DNA of 64,000 nt from NCBI GenBank assembly GCA_032718475.1, contig JAUCBJ010004934.1, positions 67,501 to 131,500 on the forward strand, read 5' to 3'. This document shows, one piece after another, positions 41,401-54,645 of the stretch. The DNA is from Nemertoderma westbladi. Taxonomy: Eukaryota; Xenacoelomorpha; Nemertodermatida; Nemertodermatidae. A program made the position numbers and the translations under genes. Below the pieces are notes generated by a model. The model ran no database searches. It was not told the origin of the DNA and saw only the letters and a program-made list of their open reading frames with translations. Each line of letters opens with the position of its first letter. Positions within the stretch are counted from its first letter, which is position 1.

Positions 41401-42105
41401 TCAACACAGTTTGGGTACAGTCTAGAACTTTCATTATATTTGCTACTAAAAATAAAGTAACTATATCAACACAGTTTGGGTACAGTCTAGAACTTTCATT
41501 ATATTTGCTACTAAAAATAAAGTAACTATATCAACATAGTTTGGGTACAGTCTAGAACTTTCATTATATTTGCTACTAAAAATAAAGTAACTATATCAAC
41601 ATAGTTTGGGTACAGTCTAGAACTTTCATTATATTTGCTACTAAAAATAAAGTAACTATATCAACACAGTTTGGATACAGTCTAGAACTTTCATTATATT
41701 AGCTACTAAAAATAAAGTAACTATATCAACACAGTTTGGGTACAGTCTAGAACTTTCATTATATTTGCTACTAAAAATAAAGTAACTATATCAACACAGT
41801 TTGGATACAGTCTAGAACTTTCATTATATTAGCTACTAAAAATAAAGTAACTATATCAACACAGTTTGGGTACAGTCTAGAACTTTCATTATATTTGCTA
41901 CTAAAAATAAAGTAACTATATCAACATAGTTTGGGTACAGTCTAGAACTTTCATTATATTTGCTACTAAAAATAAAGTAACTATATCAACACAGTTTGGA
42001 TACAGTCTAGAACTTTCATTATATTAGCTACTAAAAATAAAGTAACTATATCAACACAGTTTGGGTACAGTCTAGAACTTTCATTATATTTGCTACTAAA
42101 AATAA
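38441..42105 (+). repeat. C17-rich S/L satellite with T51A units
   Basis: C17 predominates. T51A S units are at 39,421, 39,891, 40,126 and 40,466. A 235-bp trimer (T51A S, S, L) occurs twice at 39,891-40,360. Units combining A25 with T51A are at 41,651, 41,781 and 41,976. Nothing other than satellite. Confidence 0.86.
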
Positions 42106-42965
42106 AGTAACTATATCAACACAGTTTGGGTACAGTCTAGAACTTTCATTATATTTGCTACTAAAAATAAAGTAACTATATCAACATAGTTTGGGTACAG
42201 TCTAGAACTTTCATTATATTTGCTACTAAAAATAAAGTAACTATATCAACACAGTTTGGGTACAGTCTAGAACTTTCATTATATTTGCTACTAAAAATAA
42301 AGTAACTATATCAACACAGTTTGGGTACAGTCTAGAACTTTCATTATATTTGCTACTAAAAATAAAGTAACTATATCAACACAGTTTGGGTACAGTCTAG
42401 AACTTTCATTATATTTGCTACTAAAAATAAAGTAACTATATCAACATAGTTTGGGTACAGTCTAGAACTTTCATTATATTTGCAACTAAAAATAAAGTAA
42501 CTATATCAACATAGTTTGGGTACAGTCTAGAACTTTCATTATATTTGCTACTAAAAATAAAGTAACTATATCAACATAGTTTGGGTACAGTCTAGAACTT
42601 TCATTATATTTGCTACTAAAAATTACTGAGAGCGAGAATAACATTATATTTGCTACTAAAAATAAAGTAACTATATCAACATAGTTTGGGTACAGTCTAG
42701 AACTTTCATTATATTTGCTACTAAAAATAAAGTAACTATATCAACACAGTTTGGGTACAGTCTAGAACTTTCATTATATTTGCTACTAAAAATTACTGAG
42801 AGCGAGAATAACATTATATTTGCTACTAAAAATAAAGTAACTATATCAACATAGTTTGGGTACAGTCTAGAACTTTCATTATATTTGCTACTAAAAATAA
42901 AGTAACTATATCAACACAGTTTGGGTACAGTCTAGAACTTTCATTATATTTGCTACTAAAAATAA
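42106..42965 (+). repeat. Copied block A1, partner at 44,646
   Basis: Unit order S(C), S(T), three S(C), S(T) with rare T54A (TGCAAC), S(T), L(T), S(T), L(C), S(T). The same order with the same rare change recurs 2,540 bp downstream. T54A is seen only in these two units. Confidence 0.87.
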
Positions 42966-44645
42966 AGTAACTATATCAACATAGTTTGGGTACAGTCTAG
43001 AACTTTCATTATATTTGCTACTAAAAATAAAGTAACTATATCAACACAGTTTGGGTACAGTCTAGAACTTTCATTATATTTGCTACTAAAAATAAAGTAA
43101 CTATATCAACACAGTTTGGGTACAGTCTAGAACTTTCATTATATTTGCTACTAAAAATAAAGTAACTATATCAACACAGTTTGGGTACAGTCTAGAACTT
43201 TCATTATATTTGCTACTAAAAATAAAGTAACTATATCAACACAGTTTGGGTACAGTCTAGAACTTTCATTATATTTGCTACTAAAAATAAAGTAACTATA
43301 TCAACACAGTTTGGGTACAGTCTAGAACTTTCATTATATTTGCTACTAAAAATAAAGTAACTATATCAACACAGTTTGGGTACAGTCTAGAACTTTCATT
43401 ATATTTGCTACTAAAAATTACTGAGAGCGAGAATAACATTATATTTGCTACTAAAAATAAAGTAACTATATCAACATAGTTTGGGTACAGTCTAGAACTT
43501 TCATTATATTTGCTACTAAAAATAAAGTAACTATATCAACATAGTTTGGGTACAGTCTAGAACTTTCATTATATTTGCTACTAAAAATAAAGTAACTATA
43601 TCAACACAGTTTGGGTACAGTCTAGAACTTTCATTATATTTGCTACTAAAAATAAAGTAACTATATCAACACAGTTTGGGTACAGTCTAGAACTTTCATT
43701 ATATTTGCTACTAAAAATAAAGTAACTATATCAACACAGTTTGGGTACAGTCTAGAACTTTCATTATATTTGCTACTAAAAATAAAGTAACTATATCAAC
43801 ACAGTTTGGGTACAGTCTAGAACTTTCATTATATTTGCTACTAAAAATTACTGAGAGCGAGAATAACATTATATTTGCTACTAAAAATAAAGTAACTATA
43901 TCAACATAGTTTGGGTACAGTCTAGAACTTTCATTATATTTGCTACTAAAAATAAAGTAACTATATCAACACAGTTTGGGTACAGTCTAGAACTTTCATT
44001 ATATTTGCTACTAAAAATAAAGTAACTATATCAACACAGTTTGGGTACAGTCTAGAACTTTCATTATATTTGCTACTAAAAATAAAGTAACTATATCAAC
44101 ACAGTTTGGGTACAGTCTAGAACTTTCATTATATTTGCTACTAAAAATAAAGTAACTATATCAACACAGTTTGGGTACAGTCTAGAACTTTCATTATATT
44201 TGCTACTAAAAATAAAGTAACTATATCAACACAGTTTGGGTACAGTCTAGAACTTTCATTATATTTGCTACTAAAAATAAAGTAACTATATCAACACAGT
44301 TTGGGTACAGTCTAGAACTTTCATTATATTTGCTACTAAAAATAAAGTAACTATATCAACACAGTTTGGGTACAGTCTAGAACTTTCATTATATTTGCTA
44401 CTAAAAATAAAGTAACTATATCAACACAGTTTGGGTACAGTCTAGAACTTTCATTATATTTGCTACTAAAAATTACTGAGAGCGAGAATAACATTATATT
44501 TGCTACTAAAAATAAAGTAACTATATCAACATAGTTTGGGTACAGTCTAGAACTTTCATTATATTTGCTACTAAAAATAAAGTAACTATATCAACATAGT
44601 TTGGGTACAGTCTAGAACTTTCATTATATTTGCTACTAAAAATAA
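42966..44645 (+). repeat. C17-rich S tracts between the copied blocks
   Basis: Runs of C17 S units, five at 43,031-43,355 and seven at 43,956-44,410, each ended by a single L and then T17 units. No special marker. Confidence 0.85.
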
Positions 44646-45505
44646 AGTAACTATATCAACACAGTTTGGGTACAGTCTAGAACTTTCATTATATTTGCTA
44701 CTAAAAATAAAGTAACTATATCAACATAGTTTGGGTACAGTCTAGAACTTTCATTATATTTGCTACTAAAAATAAAGTAACTATATCAACACAGTTTGGG
44801 TACAGTCTAGAACTTTCATTATATTTGCTACTAAAAATAAAGTAACTATATCAACACAGTTTGGGTACAGTCTAGAACTTTCATTATATTTGCTACTAAA
44901 AATAAAGTAACTATATCAACACAGTTTGGGTACAGTCTAGAACTTTCATTATATTTGCTACTAAAAATAAAGTAACTATATCAACATAGTTTGGGTACAG
45001 TCTAGAACTTTCATTATATTTGCAACTAAAAATAAAGTAACTATATCAACATAGTTTGGGTACAGTCTAGAACTTTCATTATATTTGCTACTAAAAATAA
45101 AGTAACTATATCAACATAGTTTGGGTACAGTCTAGAACTTTCATTATATTTGCTACTAAAAATTACTGAGAGCGAGAATAACATTATATTTGCTACTAAA
45201 AATAAAGTAACTATATCAACATAGTTTGGGTACAGTCTAGAACTTTCATTATATTTGCTACTAAAAATAAAGTAACTATATCAACACAGTTTGGGTACAG
45301 TCTAGAACTTTCATTATATTTGCTACTAAAAATTACTGAGAGCGAGAATAACATTATATTTGCTACTAAAAATAAAGTAACTATATCAACATAGTTTGGG
45401 TACAGTCTAGAACTTTCATTATATTTGCTACTAAAAATAAAGTAACTATATCAACACAGTTTGGGTACAGTCTAGAACTTTCATTATATTTGCTACTAAA
45501 AATTA
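44646..45505 (+). repeat. Copied block A2, partner at 42,106
   Basis: Matches block A1 unit for unit, including T54A at 45,024. The match ends on the right where an L stands in place of an S, and on the left where C17 becomes T17. The blocks are separated by about 1.7 kb of other satellite, so this is not a simple tandem duplication. Confidence 0.86.
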
Positions 45506-47200
45506 CTGAGAGCGAGAATAACATTATATTTGCTACTAAAAATAAAGTAACTATATCAACATAGTTTGGGTACAGTCTAGAACTTTCATTATATTTGCTA
45601 CTAAAAATAAAGTAACTATATCAACATAGTTTGGGTACAGTCTAGAACTTTCATTATATTTGCTACTAAAAATTACTGAGAGCGAGAATAACATTATATT
45701 TGCTACTAAAAATAAAGTAACTATATCAACATAGTTTGGGTACAGTCTAGAACTTTCATTATATTTGCTACTAAAAATTACTGAGAGCGAGAATAACATT
45801 ATATTTGCTACTAAAAATAAAGTAACTATATCAACATAGTTTGGGTACAGTCTAGAACTTTCATTATATTTGCTACTAAAAATAAAGTAACTATATCAAC
45901 ATAGTTTGGGTACAGTCTAGAACTTTCATTATATTTGCTACTAAAAATAAAGTAACTATATCAACACAGTTTGGGTACAGTCTAGAACTTTCATTATATT
46001 TGCTACTAAAAATTACTGAGAGCGAGAATAACATTATATTTGCTACTAAAAATAAAGTAACTATATCAACATAGTTTGGGTACAGTCTAGAACTTTCATT
46101 ATATTTGCTACTAAAAATAAAGTAACTATATCAACATAGTTTGGGTACAGTCTAGAACTTTCATTATATTTGCTACTAAAAATAAAGTAACTATATCAAC
46201 ATAGTTTGGGTACAGTCTAGAACTTTCATTATATTTGCTACTAAAAATAAAGTAACTATATCAACACAGTTTGGGTACAGTCTAGAACTTTCATTATATT
46301 TGCTACTAAAAATAAAGTAACTATATCAACACAGTTTGGGTACAGTCTAGAACTTTCATTATATTTGCTACTAAAAATTACTGAGAGCGAGAATAACATT
46401 ATATTTGCTACTAAAAATAAAGTAACTATATCAACATAGTTTGGGTACAGTCTAGAACTTTCATTATATTTGCTACTAAAAATAAAGTAACTATATCAAC
46501 ACAGTTTGGGTACAGTCTAGAACTTTCATTATATTTGCTACTAAAAATAAAGTAACTATATCAACACAGTTTGGGTACAGTCTAGAACTTTCATTATATT
46601 TGCTACTAAAAATAAAGTAACTATATCAACACAGTTTGGGTACAGTCTAGAACTTTCATTATATTTGCTACTAAAAATAAAGTAACTATATCAACACAGT
46701 TTGGGTACAGTCTAGAACTTTCATTATATTTGCTACTAAAAATAAAGTAACTATATCAACACAGTTTGGGTACAGTCTAGAACTTTCATTATATTTGCTA
46801 CTAAAAATAAAGTAACTATATCAACATAGTTTGGGTACAGTCTAGAACTTTCATTATATTTGCTACTAAAAATAAAGTAACTATATCAACATAGTTTGGG
46901 TACAGTCTAGAACTTTCATTATATTTGCTACTAAAAATAAAGTAACTATATCAACATAGTTTGGGTACAGTCTAGAACTTTCATTATATTTGCTACTAAA
47001 AATAAAGTAACTATATCAACACAGTTTGGGTACAGTCTAGAACTTTCATTATATTTGCTACTAAAAATAAAGTAACTATATCAACATAGTTTGGGTACAG
47101 TCTAGAACTTTCATTATATTTGCTACTAAAAATAAAGTAACTATATCAACATAGTTTGGGTACAGTCTAGAACTTTCATTATATTTGCTACTAAAAATAA
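45506..47200 (+). repeat. Plain S/L satellite
   Basis: Mixed C17/T17 S units with T67 L units, most of them before 46,050 and the last near 46,380. The last 800 bp is S only. Confidence 0.85.
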
Positions 47201-48880
47201 AGTAACTATATCAACACAGTTTGGGTACAGTCTAGAGCTTTCATTATATTTGCTACTAAAAATAAAGTAACTATATCAACACAGTTTGGGTACAGTCTAG
47301 AACTTTCATTATATTAGCTACTAAAAATAAAGTAACTATATCAACATAGTTTGGGTACAGTCTAGAACTTTCATTATATTTGCTACTAAAAATAAAGTAA
47401 CTATATCAACACAGTTTGGGTACAGTCTAGAACTTTCATTATATTAGCTACTAAAAATAAAGTAACTATATCAACACAGTTTGGGTACAGTCTAGAACTT
47501 TCATTATATTTGCTATTAAAAATTACCGCGAGCGAGAATAACATTATATTTGCTACTAAAAATAAAGTAACTATATCAACATAGTTTGGGTACAGTCTAG
47601 AACTTTCATTATATTTGCTACTAAAAATAAAGTAACTATATCAACACAGTTTGGGTACAGTCTAGAACTTTCATTATATTAGCTACTAAAAATAAAGTAA
47701 CTATATCAACACAGTTTGGGTACAGTCTAGAGCTTTCATTATATTTGCTACTAAAAATAAAGTAACTATATCAACACAGTTTGGGTACAGTCTAGAACTT
47801 TCATTATATTAGCTACTAAAAATAAAGTAACTATATCAACACAGTTTGGGTACAGTCTAGAACTTTCATTATATTTGCTACTAAAAATAAAGTAACTATA
47901 TCAACACAGTTTGGGTACAGTCTAGAACTTTCATTATATTTGCTATTAAAAATTACCGCGAGCGAGAATAACATTATATTTGCTACTAAAAATAAAGTAA
48001 CTATATCAACATAGTTTGGGTACAGTCTAGAACTTTCATTATATTTGCTACTAAAAATAAAGTAACTATATCAACACAGTTTGGGTACAGTCTAGAACTT
48101 TCATTATATTTGCTACTAAAAATAAAGTAACTATATCAACACAGTTTGGGTACAGTCTAGAACTTTCATTATATTAGCTACTAAAAATAAAGTAACTATA
48201 TCAACACAGTTTGGGTACAGTCTAGAACTTTCATTATATTTGCTATTAAAAATTACCGCGAGCGAGAATAACATTATATTTGCTACTAAAAATAAAGTAA
48301 CTATATCAACATAGTTTGGGTACAGTCTAGAACTTTCATTATATTTGCTACTAAAAATAAAGTAACTATATCAACACAGTTTGGGTACAGTCTAGAACTT
48401 TCATTATATTAGCTACTAAAAATAAAGTAACTATATCAACACAGTTTGGGTACAGTCTAGAGCTTTCATTATATTTGCTACTAAAAATAAAGTAACTATA
48501 TCAACACAGTTTGGGTACAGTCTAGAACTTTCATTATATTTGCTACTAAAAATAAAGTAACTATATCAACACAGTTTGGGTACAGTCTAGAACTTTCATT
48601 ATATTTGCTACTAAAAATAAAGTAACTATATCAACACAGTTTGGGTACAGTCTAGAACTTTCATTATATTTGCTACTAAAAATAAAGTAACTATATCAAC
48701 ACAGTTTGGGTACAGTCTAGAACTTTCATTATATTTGCTACTAAAAATAAAGTAACTATATCAACACAGTTTGGGTACAGTCTAGAACTTTCATTATATT
48801 TGCTACTAAAAATAAAGTAACTATATCAACACAGTTTGGGTACAGTCTAGAACTTTCATTATATTAGCTACTAAAAATAA
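47201..48880 (+). repeat. Private haplotype cluster: A37G, T51A and CCGCG inserts
   Basis: Three units have A37G (TAGAGCTT; units at 47,201, 47,696 and 48,426). Three L units have C56T plus an insert reading ACCGCGAGCGAG (L starts at 47,461, 47,891 and 48,191), which creates an extra CpG. Many S units carry T51A. A37G and CCGCG are seen nowhere else. A 365-bp block at 47,396-47,760 recurs at 48,126-48,490 (offset 730 bp). Confidence 0.9.
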
Positions 48881-51070
48881 AGTAACTATATCAACATAGT
48901 TTGGATACAGTCTAGAACTTTCATTATATTTGCTACTAAAAATAAAGTAACTATATCAACACAGTTTGGGTACAGTCTAGAACTTTCATTATATTTGCTA
49001 CTAAAAATTACTGAGAGCGAGAATAACATTATATTTGCTACTAAAAATAAAGTAACTATATCAACATAGTTTGGGTACAGTGTAGAACTTTCATTATATT
49101 TGCTACTAAAAATAAAGTAACTATATCAACATAGTTTGGGTAGAGTCTAGAACTTTCATTATATTTGCTACTAAAAATAAAGTAACTATATCAACATAGT
49201 TTGGGTACAGTCTAGAACTTTCATTATATTTGCTACTAAAAATTACTGAGAGCGAGAATAACATTATATTTGCTACTAAAAATAAAGTAACTATATCAAC
49301 ATAGTTTGGGTAGAGTCTAGAACTTTCATTATATTTGCTACTAAAAATAAAGTAACTATATCAACATAGTTTGGGTACAGTCTAGAACTTTCATTATATT
49401 TGCTACTAAAAATAAAGTAACTATATCAACACAGTTTGGGTACAGTCTAGAACTTTCATTATATTTGCTACTAAAAATAAAGTAACTATATCAACACAGT
49501 TTGGGTACAGTCTAGAACTTTCATTATATTTGCTACTAAAAATAAAGTAACTATATCAACACAGTTTGGGTACAGTCTAGAACTTTCATTATATTTGCTA
49601 CTAAAAATAAAGTAACTATATCAACACAGTTTGGGTACAGTCTAGAACTTTCATTATATTTGCTACTAAAAATTACTGAGAGCGAGAATAACATTATATT
49701 TGCTACTAAAAATAAAGTAACTATATCAACATAGTTTGGGTACAGTCTAGAACTTTCATTATATTTGCTACTAAAAATAAAGTAACTATATCAACATAGT
49801 TTGGGTACAGTCTAGAACTTTCATTATATTTGCTACTAAAAATAAAGTAACTATATCAACATAGTTTGGGTACAGTCTAGAACTTTCATTATATTTGCTA
49901 CTAAAAATAAAGTAACTATATCAACACAGTTTGGGTACAGTCTAGAACTTTCATTATATTTGCTACTAAAAATAAAGTAACTATATCAACACAGTTTGGG
50001 TACAGTCTAGAACTTTCATTATATTAGCTACTAAAAATAAAGTAACTATATCAACACAGTTTGGGTACAGTCTAGAACTTTCATTATATTTGCTACTAAA
50101 AATTACTGAGAGCGAGAATAACATTATATTTGCTACTAAAAATAAAGTAACTATATCAACATAGTTTGGGTACAGTGTAGAACTTTCATTATATTTGCTA
50201 CTAAAAATAAAGTAACTATATCAACATAGTTTGGGTACAGTCTAGAACTTTCATTATATTTGCTACTAAAAATAAAGTAACTATATCAACATAGTTTGGG
50301 TAGAGTCTAGAACTTTCATTATATTTGCTACTAAAAATAAAGTAACTATATCAACATAGTTTGGGTACAGTCTAGAACTTTCATTATATTTGCTACTAAA
50401 AATAAAGTAACTATATCAACATAGTTTGGGTACAGTCTAGAACTTTCATTATATTTGCTACTAAAAATAAAGTAACTATATCAACATAGTTTGGGTACAG
50501 TCTAGAACTTTCATTATATTTGCTACTAAAAATAAAGTAACTATATCAACATAGTTTGGGTACAGTCTAGAACTTTCATTATATTTGCTACTAAAAATAA
50601 AGTAACTATATCAACATAGTTTGGGTACAGTCTAGAACTTTCATTATATTTGCTACTAAAAATAAAGTAACTATATCAACATAGTTTGGGTACAGTCTAG
50701 AACTTTCATTATATTTGCTACTAAAAATAAAGTAACTATATCAACATAGTTTGGGTACAGTCTAGAACTTTCATTATATTTGCTACTAAAAATAAAGTAA
50801 CTATATCAACATAGTTTGGGTACAGTCTAGAACTTTCATTATATTTGCTACTAAAAATTACTGAGAGCGAGAATAACATTATATTTGCTACTAAAAATAA
50901 AGTAACTATATCAACATAGTTTGGGTACAGTCTAGAACTTTCATTATATTTGCTACTAAAAATAAAGTAACTATATCAACATAGTTTGGGTACAGTCTAG
51001 AACTTTCATTATATTTGCTACTAAAAATTACTGAGAGCGAGAATAACATTATATTTGCTACTAAAAATAA
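48881..51070 (+). repeat. S-rich domain with C32G and C28G units
   Basis: Units at 49,051 and 50,146 have TGTAGA, which destroys TCTAGA. C28G S units occur at 49,116, 49,296 and 50,276. Seven T17 S units in a row run from 50,341 to 50,795. Confidence 0.86.
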
Positions 51071-52010
51071 AGTAACTATATCAACACAGTTTGGGTACAG
51101 TCTAGAACTTTCATTATATTAGCTACTAAAAATAAAGTAACTATATCAACATAGTTTGGGTACAGTCTAGAACTTTCATTATATTTGCTACTAAAAATAA
51201 AGTAACTATATCAACACAGTTTGGGTACAGTCTAGAACTTTCATTATATTTGCTACTAAAAATTACTGAGAGCGAGAATAACATTATATTTGCTACTAAA
51301 AATAAAGTAACTATATCAACACAGTTTGGGTACAGTCTAGAACTTTCATTATATTAGCTACTAAAAATAAAGTAACTATATCAACATAGTTTGGGTACAG
51401 TCTAGAACTTTCATTATATTTGCTACTAAAAATAAAGTAACTATATCAACACAGTTTGGGTACAGTCTAGAACTTTCATTATATTTGCTACTAAAAATTA
51501 CTGAGAGCGAGAATAACATTATATTTGCTACTAAAAATAAAGTAACTATATCAACACAGTTTGGGTACAGTCTAGAACTTTCATTATATTAGCTACTAAA
51601 AATAAAGTAACTATATCAACATAGTTTGGGTACAGTCTAGAACTTTCATTATATTTGCTACTAAAAATAAAGTAACTATATCAACATAGTTTGGGTACAG
51701 TCTAGAACTTTCATTATATTTGCTACTAAAAATTACTGAGAGCGAGAATAACATTATATTTGCTACTAAAAATAAAGTAACTATATCAACACAGTTTGGG
51801 TACAGTCTAGAACTTTCATTATATTAGCTACTAAAAATAAAGTAACTATATCAACATAGTTTGGGTACAGTCTAGAACTTTCATTATATTTGCTACTAAA
51901 AATAAAGTAACTATATCAACACAGTTTGGGTACAGTCTAGAACTTTCATTATATTTGCTACTAAAAATTACTGAGAGCGAGAATAACATTATATTTGCTA
52001 CTAAAAATAA
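51071..52010 (+). repeat. 235-bp trimeric higher-order repeat, four copies
   Basis: Order S(C17, T51A), S(T17), L(T67) from 51,071, 51,306, 51,541 and 51,776. The L has C17 in copies 1, 2 and 4 and T17 in copy 3. A degenerate fifth copy follows at 52,011, lacking the middle S. Confidence 0.92.
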
Positions 52011-53185
52011 AGTAACTATATCAACACAGTTTGGGTACAGTCTAGAACTTTCATTATATTAGCTACTAAAAATAAAGTAACTATATCAACATAGTTTGGG
52101 TACAGTCTAGAACTTTCATTATATTTGCTACTAAAAATTACTGAGAGCGAGAATAACATTATATTTGCTACTAAAAATAAAGTAACTATATCAACACAGT
52201 TTGGGTACAGTCTAGAACTTTCATTATATTTGCTACTAAAAATAAAGTAACTATATCAACATAGTTTGGGTACAGTCTAGAACTTTCATTATATTTGCTA
52301 CTAAAAATTACTGAGAGCGAGAATAACATTATATTTGCTACTAAAAATAAAGTAACTATATCAACACAGTTTGGGTACAGTCTAGAACTTTCATTATATT
52401 TGCTACTAAAAATTACTGAGAGCGAGAATAACATTATATTTGCTACTAAAAATAAAGTAACTATATCAACACAGTTTGGGTACAGTCTAGAACTTTCATT
52501 ATATTAGCTACTAAAAATAAAGTAACTATATCAACATAGTTTGGGTACAGTCTAGAACTTTCATTATATTTGCTACTAAAAATTACTGAGAGCGAGAATA
52601 ACATTATATTTGCTACTAAAAATAAAGTAACTATATCAACACAGTTTGGGTACAGTCTAGAACTTTCATTATATTTGCTACTAAAAATAAAGTAACTATA
52701 TCAACATAGTTTGGGTACAGTCTAGAACTTTCATTATATTTGCTACTAAAAATAAAGTAACTATATCAACATAGTTTGGGTACAGTCTAGAACTTTCATT
52801 ATATTTGCTACTAAAAATAAAGTAACTATATCAACATAGTTTGGGTAGAGTCTAGAACTTTCATTATATTTGCTACTAAAAATAAAGTAACTATATCAAC
52901 ATAGTTTGGGTACAGTCTAGAACTTTCATTATATTTGCTACTAAAAATAAAGTAACTATATCAACATAGTTTGGGTACAGTCTAGAACTTTCATTATATT
53001 TGCTACTAAAAATTACTGAGAGCGAGAATAACATTATATTTGCTACTAAAAATAAAGTAACTATATCAACACAGTTTGGGTACAGTCTAGAACTTTCATT
53101 ATATTTGCTACTAAAAATAAAGTAACTATATCAACACAGTTTGGGTACAGTCTAGAACTTTCATTATATTTGCTACTAAAAATAA
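52011..53185 (+). repeat. Plain S/L satellite after the trimer
   Basis: Includes two adjacent L units at 52,246-52,455, a T51A S at 52,456 and a C28G S near 52,811. No gene. Confidence 0.85.
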
Positions 53186-54645
53186 AGTAACTATATCAAC
53201 ATAGTTTGGGTACAGTCTAGAACTTTCATTATATTTGCTACTAAAAATAAAGTAACTATATCAACATAGTTTGGGTACAGTCTAGAACTTTCATTATATT
53301 TGCTACTAAAAATAAAGTAACTATATCAACATAGTTTGGGTACAGTCTAGAACTTTCATTATATTTGCTACTAAAAATAAAGTAACTATATCAACACAGT
53401 TTGGGTACAGTCTAGAACTTTCATTATATTTGCTACTAAAAATAAAGTAACTATATCAACATAGTTTGGGTACAGTCTAGAACTTTCATTATATTTGCTA
53501 CTAAAAATAAAGTAACTATATCAACACAGTTTGGGTACAGTCTAGAACTTTCATTATATTTGCTACTAAAAATAAAGTAACTATATCAACATAGTTTGGG
53601 TACAGTCTAGAACTTTCATTATATTTGCTACTAAAAATTACTGAGAGCGAGAATAACATTATATTTGCTACTAAAAATAAAGTAACTATATCAACACAGT
53701 TTGGGTACAGTCTAGAACTTTCATTATATTTGCTACTAAAAATAAAGTAACTATATCAACATAGTTTGGGTACAGTCTAGAACTTTCATTATATTTGCTA
53801 CTAAAAATAAAGTAACTATATCAACACAGTTTGGGTACAGTCTAGAACTTTCATTATATTTGCTACTAAAAATTACTGAGAGCGAGAATAACATTATATT
53901 TGCTACTAAAAATAAAGTAACTATATCAACATAGTTTGGGTACAGTCTAGAACTTTCATTATATTTGCTACTAAAAATAAAGTAACTATATCAACATAGT
54001 TTGGGTACAGTCTAGAACTTTCATTATATTTGCTACTAAAAATAAAGTAACTATATCAACATAGTTTGGGTACAGTCTAGAACTTTCATTATATTTGCTA
54101 CTAAAAATAAAGTAACTATATCAACACAGTTTGGGTACAGTCTAGAACTTTCATTATATTTGCTACTAAAAATAAAGTAACTATATCAACATAGTTTGGG
54201 TACAGTCTAGAACTTTCATTATATTTGCTACTAAAAATAAAGTAACTATATCAACACAGTTTGGGTACAGTCTAGAACTTTCATTATATTTGCTACTAAA
54301 AATAAAGTAACTATATCAACATAGTTTGGGTACAGTCTAGAACTTTCATTATATTTGCTACTAAAAATTACTGAGAGCGAGAATAACATTATATTTGCTA
54401 CTAAAAATAAAGTAACTATATCAACACAGTTTGGGTACAGTCTAGAACTTTCATTATATTTGCTACTAAAAATAAAGTAACTATATCAACATAGTTTGGG
54501 TACAGTCTAGAACTTTCATTATATTTGCTACTAAAAATAAAGTAACTATATCAACACAGTTTGGGTACAGTCTAGAACTTTCATTATATTTGCTACTAAA
54601 AATTACTGAGAGCGAGAATAACATTATATTTGCTACTAAAAATAA
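53186..54645 (+). repeat. 730-bp ten-unit higher-order repeat, two perfect copies
   Basis: Copy 1 is 53,186-53,915 and copy 2 is 53,916-54,645. Each is S T, S T, S T, S C, S T, S C, L T, S C, S T, L C (letters are base 17). All ten units agree in order and length. The pattern breaks on both sides. Confidence 0.92.

Noticed and set aside
49051-50276. About 1.1-kb duplication linked by the two TGTAGA units
   Set aside because: Only the L before and the marked unit agree at offset 1,095; the following units differ by one and the preceding units do not match, so a block copy is not well supported.
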